From assembly GCA_021804455.1 (NCBI GenBank), contig JAJZHT010000101.1, positions 1-5,130 of the forward strand: a stretch of 5,130 nucleotides of DNA. Direction: 5' to 3'. Shown here one piece after another: positions 1 to 5,130 of the stretch. The translations under genes and the position numbers were made by a program. How positions within the stretch are numbered: position 1 is the first letter of the stretch; the number at the start of each line of letters is the position of its first letter. The DNA comes from Pseudomonadota bacterium. GTDB lineage: Bacteria; Pseudomonadota; Alphaproteobacteria; Paracaedibacterales; CAIULA01. Under the pieces are notes generated by a model, which saw only the letters and a program-made list of their open reading frames with translations, was not told the DNA's origin and ran no database searches.

Positions 1-1971
1 CGATCTGAACAAGTTCAAAACAGCGATGATGACCGGATCTTAAAACGATTTTTGAATATTATATTGGCGACGGTTCGAACAAATTATTATCAAAATCGCC
101 CATACTTAAGTTTTAAATTTGCCTCTGCTTTATTGGATTACGTGCCAAAGCCTGTTCCTTTATATGAAATTTTTATCTATAGCCCTGAGGTTGAAGCCTG
201 TCATCTGCGCAGTGGTCTTATAGCTCGAGGGGGAATTCGTTGGTCGGATCGGACACAGGATTTTCGTTCAGAAATCCTCGGCCTTATGAAAACGCAAACG
301 ATGAAAAATTCGATTATTGTTCCCATGGGAGCGAAGGGAGGATTTGTTTGCAAACGTTATGAATTTTTACGGGACCAATCCGCCTCTTTAGAGCAGCTTT
401 CGCAAGAGGTTTTGAAATGTTACCAAATCTTTATTAAAGGTTTGTTAGACATAACGGATAATCTAAAAAACGGACAGATTCTTAAACCACCCCAAACGAT
501 CTGTTACGACGAGGACGACCCTTATTTGGTGGTAGCGGCCGATAAAGGAACTTCTAATTTTTCTGACATTGCTAATGAAATTTCTGCCGCTTATGATTTT
601 TGGTTGGATGATGCCTTTGCTTCAGGTGGGTCTGCTGGATACGATCATAAAAAAATGGCGATTACGGCCCGTGGAGCATGGATATCCGTTCGTCATCATT
701 TTGATGCGATGGGAATCGACTGTCAAACCACTCCTATAACGGTAGTCGGTGTAGGCGATATGGCAGGTGATGTTTTTGGCAACGGTATGTTACAATCAAA
801 AAAAATTCGTTTAATCGCCGCCTTTAATCACCGACATATTTTTTTAGATCCTGATCCTAACCCAGAGATTTCTTTTGCAGAACGTCAACGGTTGTTCAAT
901 CTTCCTTATTCCAGTTGGGCCGATTACAATCCAGGCTGTTTATCGGCAGGCGGAGGGATTTTTGAACGAACTCTTAAAATGATTCCTCTTTCTAAACAGG
1001 TTCAAGCCATCTTAAACCTTGAAGCGGGTACAGAACAGCTTTCGCCTGAAGAACTCATCAAAGAAATTTTAAGGGCATCTGTTGATTTGATATGGTTTGG
1101 GGGCATTGGTACCTTTATTAAGGCCTCTTATGAGACTCATTTTGATGCGCAGGATCGCCAAAACGATATCCTTCGGATTGATGCCAACCAAGTACGCGCC
1201 TCTGTTATAGGGGAAGGTGCCAATCTGGCCTTAACGCAACGGGCACGCGTTGAATATGCTCTTCATCAAGGAAGGCTGAATTCCGATGCTATTGATAACT
1301 CTGGGGGTGTTGATTGTTCTGATCATGAGGTGAATTTAAAAATTCTTTTCCAGCCTTTAATAGATTCTTCGGTTCTATCGCGGACGGAAAGGAATGATAT
1401 TTTAAAGCAGATGACAAACGACGTTGCAGATTTGGTGTTAAAAGATAACCTTAGTCAGAATTTAGCCCTTTCTTTAGAGCTTCAAAAGCTTGATTCTTCA
1501 AAAGCGATAGACAAGCATTTAAACGATTATGAAAGATTATTAAACTTTTTCGAACAACAACCTGAATTGCATTTTGATCGTTCTTTAGAGGCGTTGCCTA
1601 ACCACGAAGAATTTAAAAGACGTTTCTTGATCAAACAACCTCTTACACGGCCAGAGCTTGCTGTGATCATGGCGTATACAAAAATCTATTTATCTCAACA
1701 AATTTTGGCATCTATCCAGAAATCTCCCCAGGACTATAACCGTTTTGAAGAAGACTATAAGTCTTATTTTCCTCATCTTATTCGGGAAAAGTTTGCAACA
1801 GCGATGCATCAGCATCCTTTAAAACAACACATTTTATCAACAATTTTGGCTCATCAAATTGTCAATAGGATGGGGCCATGCTGGCCTCTTTTAGCGGCGA
1901 TTGAACACGACAAAAGCATTTCTGAAGTTATTTTTGAGCTCTGCAAACACTTGAGGCCGCCGAAGCCATAA
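1..1971 (+). CDS. gdhB: NAD-specific glutamate dehydrogenase, large (~180 kDa) type, C-terminal part; 5' end outside window
   Basis: Catalyses L-glutamate + NAD+ to 2-oxoglutarate + ammonium + NADH in the cytosol, feeding glutamate carbon to the TCA cycle. The frame is open from base 1, so the TTG at 52 is internal (leucine), not the start; 656 residues are visible of a family protein of about 1,600. Motifs seen, counted from base 1: DDDRILKRF plus RTNYYQ near 9-31; ARGGIRWSDR at 75-84; PMGAKGGF at 108-115 with the substrate-site lysine K112; AADKGTSNFSDIA with D181, the likely catalytic-aspartate region; the ASGGSAGYDHKKMAITARGAW stretch at about 207-228; Rossmann VVGVGDMAGDVFG at 248-260; WFGGIGTF from 365; IGEGANLALTQRAR at about 403-416; NSGGVDCSDHEVN up to 445. 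Catalytic and NAD-binding parts look intact. Odd: the protein ends 30 residues after NRMGP (622-626), whereas relatives have a further C-terminal domain of roughly 200 residues, and the last residues (HLRPPKP) do not look family-like. A frameshift near 1942-1950 is likely. The family call is very secure; whether the product is functional is open. Confidence 0.93.
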   Translation, partial: RSEQVQNSDDDRILKRFLNIILATVRTNYYQNRPYLSFKFASALLDYVPKPVPLYEIFIYSPEVEACHLRSGLIARGGIRWSDRTQDFRSEILGLMKTQTMKNSIIVPMGAKGGFVCKRYEFLRDQSASLEQLSQEVLKCYQIFIKGLLDITDNLKNGQILKPPQTICYDEDDPYLVVAADKGTSNFSDIANEISAAYDFWLDDAFASGGSAGYDHKKMAITARGAWISVRHHFDAMGIDCQTTPITVVGVGDMAGDVFGNGMLQSKKIRLIAAFNHRHIFLDPDPNPEISFAERQRLFNLPYSSWADYNPGCLSAGGGIFERTLKMIPLSKQVQAILNLEAGTEQLSPEELIKEILRASVDLIWFGGIGTFIKASYETHFDAQDRQNDILRIDANQVRASVIGEGANLALTQRARVEYALHQGRLNSDAIDNSGGVDCSDHEVNLKILFQPLIDSSVLSRTERNDILKQMTNDVADLVLKDNLSQNLALSLELQKLDSSKAIDKHLNDYERLLNFFEQQPELHFDRSLEALPNHEEFKRRFLIKQPLTRPELAVIMAYTKIYLSQQILASIQKSPQDYNRFEEDYKSYFPHLIREKFATAMHQHPLKQHILSTILAHQIVNRMGPCWPLLAAIEHDKSISEVIFELCKHLRPPKP

Positions 1972-2045
1972 ATACCTTTGAATGGTGGGAATATAGCTTT
2001 CAATTGTTAATAATTCGCTCGTTTTTAACAAAAATACTCTCATAA
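1947..2045 (+). pseudogene. Out-of-frame continuation of the glutamate dehydrogenase C-terminus
   Basis: A second frame, offset by one base from the gene upstream, is open here and ends at TAA 2043-2045. It reads TLEAAEAINTFEWWEYSFQL and onward. Joined after ...SEVIFELCK it resembles the helix that follows NRMGP in large glutamate dehydrogenases (a pattern like AYxAAREIFDLxxLWxxIE). Adding one base in the AAA run at 1945-1947 would join the two frames cleanly (C-K-T-L-E-A-A-E). Even with this repair the protein still ends more than 150 residues short of the family norm, so a deletion or further decay downstream is implied. The resemblance was judged by eye and the segment is short. Confidence 0.4.
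2004..2031. repeat. Imperfect-context inverted repeat TTGTTAA / TTAACAA
   Basis: Seven bases at 2004-2010 are the exact reverse complement of 2025-2031, separated by 14 bases. It lies about 100 bases before the ppiD start codon and also inside the out-of-frame glutamate dehydrogenase tail. It could be a protein-binding operator or a weak hairpin, but it has no GC-rich stem and no T-tract, so it is not a convincing terminator. In AT-rich DNA a 7-bp match is easily a chance event. Confidence 0.2.
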
Positions 2046-2105
2046 GGGGGACTCTTTGTATAGGGGAGTTGTGAGAAGCTAATATTTTGTTTAAAGTAAC
2101 GAGAT

Positions 2106-2132
2106 TAGACCCTTAAAATATTATTAATTATG
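2106..2132 (+). promoter_or_regulatory. ppiD translation start region without a Shine-Dalgarno
   Basis: An in-frame TAG at 2106-2108 limits the ppiD start to the codons after it. The ATG at 2130 is the only ATG that gives the family-typical beginning MLQSFREQSGKW just before the membrane anchor; TTG follows directly at 2133. The 20 bases before the ATG are almost all A and T (CCTTAAAATATTATTAATT) and contain no GGAG- or AGGA-like motif. Initiation therefore probably relies on an unstructured AT-rich leader. TAAAAT at 2114-2119 looks like a -10 box, but no well-spaced -35 box exists and it would start transcription almost at the ATG. Confidence 0.4.
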
Positions 2133-4052
2133 TTGCAGTCATTTCGTGAACAGTCTGGTAAGTGGTTTATTAAAGTTTTATTCGGGGCTATCATTGCCAG
2201 TTTTATGGTGTGGGGCATTGGTGATGTTATTCGCAGTTACAGCCAGAATCGTCCTATTGCTAAAGTCGGTCGTCAATCCATTACCTATGAAGATTATGCA
2301 ATGGCCCTGCAGCAAGAAATTAGTCGTCTTCAACAAAGAATTAAAGCACGCTTAACGCCCAGCCAGTTACAAAACGCAGGCGTGTATCAAAATGTTCTTG
2401 AAAGATTGATCCAACAAAATGTTCTTGAGCAAGAGCTGAATCAATCAGGACTGAGTGTTTCTGACAATTTAGTCAGGGGACGCGTTCACGCTGTTCCTGC
2501 CTTTCAACAAAACGGGGTTTTTGATAAGCGTTTGTTTCAAGAATTGTTACGCCACAATGGCACAACAGAGGCACACTTTTTACAAGAAATCCGACAAACG
2601 CTTTTGACTCAGCAATTGATGCTTCCCCTGATTCAGGGAATGCTTTTGCCGACCTTTTATCAAGAAATTCTTTTCAAGGCCCTTTATGAAAAAAAGGTTT
2701 TCACTCTTGTAACTATTCCCATTGAGAAAGTAGTTCTTAAACAACAGCCGTCCATTGATGATTTAAAACTACGTTATGAACAGAATAAAGAAAATTACGC
2801 CGTTCCTGAATTTCGCACGACTACATTGGTTTTGATCCAAACTAAAAAATTATTAGAGCAAATTCCTGTTAGTGAAGAAGAAATCAAACAAGAATACGAA
2901 CAACAAAGTCAGCAATTCATCAAAGCGGAGCGACGGTCTGTTAAACGTGTAACATGCTCCACAGAAGTCCAAGCTTTAGAGGCGATCAAACAAATCAATA
3001 GTAATCGTCCTATGCCGTCTGTTGCCCGTAATTTACAAGGTGAATACGAAGATTTGGGCACAGTTGAAAAAAAAGAACTGCCAGAAATCGCGGCCGATGT
3101 CGTTTTCAATCTTTCCCTGGGCAAAGTTTCTGAAGTGATCAACACAGGTTTTGGTTTCACGGTTTATCAAGTTACAAGAATTGAACCTGAAACCATGCCA
3201 ACTTTAAATGAAGTGCAAACTCAGATTATAGAAAATCTAAGGGTGCAGAAATTTGGCGATCATCTTAAAGAACTGCGGAATCAAATAGAGGATAGTCTTG
3301 CTGCTGGAGTTAAATTACCAGAGGTTGCTAAAACTCATCATCTTGTTGTTGAAACGATCCCATCCTTTAATCAACACGGGCTTACTGTCGAAGGAAAACC
3401 GGTCCTTCCTTCTCTTCCTGCAGAGGTAAAAAAGCAGATTATTGAACAAGCCTTTACTTTAAATGAAGGTGGAGAAAGTCCTGTTACAGAGGTTAACAGC
3501 GAGATAGCTTTTGTTCTTCAGGTTGATAAAGTTTTGCCTTCTTATATCCCCGATTTTAATGCTATTCAATCGGATGTGGCAAAAGATTGGAAAGCCGAAA
3601 AAAGCTTCGAACAAGCCTCTCAACTTGCCCAAAACCTCATTCAGCAAGTAAGAAGTTTATCTGATTTGATGCGACTTGCTAATCAGAATGGACTGACTCT
3701 GACATCCAATCACACTTTAAGCCGTATGGATGTTTTAGAATCGAAACAGGACAAATTAACAGATTTGCAAAAACAAGTTTCCCCCGAAGGAATCGACAAA
3801 GCCTTCCAGCTTCCTCTTGAGGCGGCAACCTATGGCCTGATGAACGATCATAAAGGGTTTGCTATTTTGATGTTGCAACGAGCTGAACCCTTTACACCGG
3901 ACCCCAAAAAAATGCAACAATTCCAGGCCCTCATAAAGAATCTGATAGAGCAGGATATATCCGCTTTGTTAATGGCAAGTTTCCGGTCCCATTATCCAAT
4001 TACGATTAACCAAGACATGATGAAGATGTTCAGCCAAGAAGGTTCTTCCTAG
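2130..4052 (+). CDS. ppiD: PpiD/SurA-like peptidyl-prolyl isomerase-family folding factor, inner-membrane anchored
   Basis: Complete 640-residue protein, the usual length for alphaproteobacterial PpiD-like proteins. It should sit in the inner membrane with its bulk in the periplasm and help newly exported outer-membrane and periplasmic proteins fold. Seen in order: a short basic cytoplasmic N-terminus; one membrane segment at about 13-34 (FIKVLFGAIIASFMVWGIGD), typical of the family; a SurA_N-like helical chaperone region at about 45-165, including VGRQSITYEDY and QNVLERLIQQNVLEQEL; a parvulin-type domain at about 225-352, recognisable by DLGTVEKKELPEIAADVVF and SLGKVSEVINTGFGFTVYQV; then degenerate parvulin-like repeats at about 405-470 (AFTLNEGGESPV...FVLQVDKV) and 555-585. 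The parvulin strands read RTTTLVLIQ and FGFTVYQV, so the active-site histidines of active parvulins are missing; like E. coli PpiD it is probably a chaperone without isomerase activity. The start is set by an upstream in-frame stop at 2106 and the family N-terminus. It lies 158 bases after glutamate dehydrogenase, so co-transcription is possible but unproven. Confidence 0.9.
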   Translation: MLQSFREQSGKWFIKVLFGAIIASFMVWGIGDVIRSYSQNRPIAKVGRQSITYEDYAMALQQEISRLQQRIKARLTPSQLQNAGVYQNVLERLIQQNVLEQELNQSGLSVSDNLVRGRVHAVPAFQQNGVFDKRLFQELLRHNGTTEAHFLQEIRQTLLTQQLMLPLIQGMLLPTFYQEILFKALYEKKVFTLVTIPIEKVVLKQQPSIDDLKLRYEQNKENYAVPEFRTTTLVLIQTKKLLEQIPVSEEEIKQEYEQQSQQFIKAERRSVKRVTCSTEVQALEAIKQINSNRPMPSVARNLQGEYEDLGTVEKKELPEIAADVVFNLSLGKVSEVINTGFGFTVYQVTRIEPETMPTLNEVQTQIIENLRVQKFGDHLKELRNQIEDSLAAGVKLPEVAKTHHLVVETIPSFNQHGLTVEGKPVLPSLPAEVKKQIIEQAFTLNEGGESPVTEVNSEIAFVLQVDKVLPSYIPDFNAIQSDVAKDWKAEKSFEQASQLAQNLIQQVRSLSDLMRLANQNGLTLTSNHTLSRMDVLESKQDKLTDLQKQVSPEGIDKAFQLPLEAATYGLMNDHKGFAILMLQRAEPFTPDPKKMQQFQALIKNLIEQDISALLMASFRSHYPITINQDMMKMFSQEGSS

Positions 4053-4600
4053 GTGAGAAAAACCCCTTTTCGAAACAAGAACAAAGGATCATAAAGATGT
4101 TTTTCCTAAGGACGGGGACCTGAAAAAGATACAAAATCCTACAGAGCATCAAAGAAGGGATTTCTTTGAGGAGGTTTTAGAGCTTTTACCACTTAAACAG
4201 AGATTGGTTCCCAATACATCCAAATATACGTGGCGACGGTGGCCTTATTCCTCCTCCCTGGTAGTGTTTTAGAAATTTTGCAACCTCTTTCCTCTGAGGA
4301 GAGAAAACAGCTTGTCGCGGACATGATCTGTCTTGAAACTGACGATATGGCACCGAGACAGCATAGACTGATCTTGACTGTTTTTCGGGATGGTGAACCA
4401 AGGCAAAGAAAACAGTTCGTGGATCAAGTTCTCATGCTCCAGCATTATGTTAGCCGTTGCGATGATGATCAAGCAGAGGTTATACGGGTTCTTTATCTCG
4501 TTGCCCAGGTAACACAAGGCAAGAGGTTGTTGAGTTGACTTTAAGCCTGCGCCAACAATTGGAAATTCCTTCCTACAGAACCGCATCTCTTCTAGGATGA
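4053..4600 (+). pseudogene. Probable frame-broken gene for an unrecognised helix-rich protein
   Basis: No known family is recognised. Three overlapping plus-strand reading frames follow one another. The first, 4057-4263, has no ATG/GTG/TTG start in its first two thirds and includes NPTEHQRRDFFEEVLELLPL and TSKYTWRRW. The second, 4197-4538, includes ALFLLPGSVLEILQPLSSEE. The third runs to TGA 4598-4600 and reads QEVVELTLSLRQQLEIPSYR. Each hand-over is the same one-base shift, and all three segments carry similar amphipathic helices (pattern R-[RK]-x-[FLV]-[VF]-x-x-[VM]-[LI]-x-L). This suggests a single ancestral protein of about 170-180 residues, possibly starting at GTG 4053 right after the ppiD stop, which would need another shift near 4090. 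ALFLLPGSVLEIL could be a hydrophobic or short membrane segment. The 3' end would overlap the convergent ctaA by 28 bases. Alternatives: sequencing errors in an intact gene, or noncoding sequence with a chance ORF. Confidence 0.42.
4230..4538 (+). CDS. Hypothetical protein, 102 residues; likely the middle fragment of a broken gene
   Basis: The longest single open frame between ppiD and ctaA, starting at GTG 4230 with no Shine-Dalgarno before it (upstream bases CCAAATATAC). No family is recognised. It begins with a hydrophobic stretch (VALFLLPGSVLEIL), then charged amphipathic helices: SSEERKQLVADMICLE at about 21-36, EPRQRKQFVDQVLMLQ at 56-71 and DDDQAEVIRVLYLVAQ at 78-93. There is no signal peptide with a cleavage site and no catalytic motif. 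The frame stays open upstream to 4197 without ATG, and coding-like sequence lies in other frames on both sides, so it is better read as part of the larger decayed gene than as an independent small protein. A gene finder might report it as a stand-alone CDS. Confidence 0.35.
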   Translation: MATVALFLLPGSVLEILQPLSSEERKQLVADMICLETDDMAPRQHRLILTVFRDGEPRQRKQFVDQVLMLQHYVSRCDDDQAEVIRVLYLVAQVTQGKRLLS

Positions 4601-5130
4601 AGGGTTATCAAGGCAGTTGTTAAGACAACAATGGCCCATCCTTGATGGAGAACTCCCAAAGAAACAGGAACCTGATAAAGCAAGGTGGTAATTCCAAGAA
4701 TCCCCTGCACAGTTGTGGCTATAAGCCAATGGGTAAGATGCTGTGTTTTTCTTTTCAACCTTCCAAAAAACCAATAACCGATCAGAGATAACCAACTCAC
4801 AACGGCTAAAACACGATGTAACCATTGCACCAAGGCTTCATTCTTGAAAAAATTGATCCACACCGGGGAATAAAAATCCCACTCTTGAGGCAACCATTCC
4901 CCCTCCATCAAAGGAAAAGTATTGTATATAAGGCCTGCGTGATGCCCTGCCACCAACCCACCATAAATCATGGTTAAAAGTTGTCCCATAAAAATCAAAA
5001 GGCCCCCTGCTTGCCAAGACCCTTTGACTTTTTCAGCCTTTTTCCCCGACAGGGAATCCAACAACATCCACAAAACCCAACCATACAAAAAGAAAGCCAA
5101 TCCCAAATGTAATGTTAAACGATAGGGGCT
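4573..5130 (-). CDS. ctaA: Heme A synthase (COX15/CtaA family), C-terminal 185 residues; 5' end outside window
   Basis: An inner-membrane enzyme that oxidises the C8 methyl of heme O to a formyl group, giving heme A for aa3-type cytochrome c oxidase. The frame is open to the window's right edge (SPYRLTLHLGLAFF), so the TTG at 5104-5106 is an internal leucine. Counted from the edge, the visible part has five membrane segments: about 7-24, 43-62, 103-122, 134-156 and 162-178. Three of the four family heme-ligand histidines are visible: H8 in LTLHLG (5107-5109), H105 in VQWLHRVLA (4816-4818) and H162 in LGVLHQGWA (4645-4647). The loop motif AGLIYNTFPLMEGEWLP is the COX15 hallmark. There is no cysteine in the visible portion, which fits the alphaproteobacterial/mitochondrial class rather than the Bacillus type with loop cysteine pairs. 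Full family length is about 330-370, so roughly half is seen. The gene ends at TAG 4573-4575 and points toward ppiD; nothing downstream looks like a terminator. Confidence 0.94.
   Translation of the reverse strand, partial: SPYRLTLHLGLAFFLYGWVLWMLLDSLSGKKAEKVKGSWQAGGLLIFMGQLLTMIYGGLVAGHHAGLIYNTFPLMEGEWLPQEWDFYSPVWINFFKNEALVQWLHRVLAVVSWLSLIGYWFFGRLKRKTQHLTHWLIATTVQGILGITTLLYQVPVSLGVLHQGWAIVVLTTALITLHPRRDAVL

Noticed and set aside
52..54. TTG as the start codon of glutamate dehydrogenase
   Set aside because: The frame is open back to base 1 and the upstream residues (DDDRILKRF) match the family, so the gene begins outside the window.
1939..1955. Programmed ribosomal frameshift at the end of glutamate dehydrogenase
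   Set aside because: There is no X-XXY-YYZ slippery heptamer, no downstream stem-loop or pseudoknot, and the shifted frame ends after only 33 codons, still short of the family length.
2087..2119. TTGTTT ... TAAAAT as a sigma-70 promoter for ppiD
   Set aside because: The spacer is about 21 bases, too long, and the predicted transcript would begin almost at the start codon.
2909..3647. Minus-strand open frames inside ppiD
   Set aside because: They lie wholly opposite a well-supported ppiD frame and have low-complexity, non-family translations.
4151..4167. Hairpin AAAGAA-GGGAT-TTCTTT as a ppiD terminator
   Set aside because: The stem is six mostly A-T pairs with no following T-tract, and it lies within coding-like sequence (HQRRDFFE).
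4281..4350. MgtE-N- or FliG-like helical domain in the unknown ORF
   Set aside because: The resemblance is limited to generic charged-helix spacing; no defining motif of either family is present.
4186..4586. Minus-strand open frames opposite the 4053-4600 region
   Set aside because: Their translations have no protein-family character, and the plus-strand frames show better amphipathic helix patterning, so they look like shadows.
5104..5106. TTG (minus strand) as the start of heme A synthase
   Set aside because: The frame continues to the window edge as SPYRLTLH, which contains a conserved heme-ligand histidine, so this leucine is internal.

Overview
The window comes from a fairly AT-rich bacterium. 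Three things point to an alphaproteobacterium: a large-type NAD-dependent glutamate dehydrogenase, an alphaproteobacterial-style PpiD/SurA-like periplasmic folding factor, and a COX15-type (cysteine-free in the visible part) heme A synthase. The AT-richness and several apparently broken reading frames would suit a host-associated lineage undergoing gene decay, for example Holosporales- or Rickettsiales-like. That placement is inference, because no marker gene is present.

Layout: (1) 1-1971 (+) is the C-terminal part of the large NAD-glutamate dehydrogenase, and the gene runs off the left edge. Its catalytic motifs are intact, but the protein stops about 30 residues after the conserved NRMGP motif, where family members normally continue for roughly 200 more residues. 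A continuation that fits the family is visible in another frame as far as 2045. (2) 1972-2129 is a short spacer with no convincing promoter, terminator or Shine-Dalgarno. (3) 2130-4052 (+) is a complete 640-residue membrane-anchored PpiD-like protein. (4) 4053-4600 (+) has no intact recognisable gene. It holds three successive reading-frame segments that read as pieces of one unknown, helix-rich protein, probably a pseudogene. (5) 4573-5130 (-) is the C-terminal 185 residues of heme A synthase (ctaA/COX15), convergent with everything else, and it runs off the right edge.

The intact genes are housekeeping: glutamate entry into the TCA cycle, envelope protein folding, and heme A supply to cytochrome c oxidase. 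They do not form an obvious pathway. I found no mobile element, CRISPR array, RNA gene or defence system. The points of interest are the 3'-truncated glutamate dehydrogenase, the frame-broken unknown gene, and a PpiD parvulin domain that lacks the usual active-site histidines.
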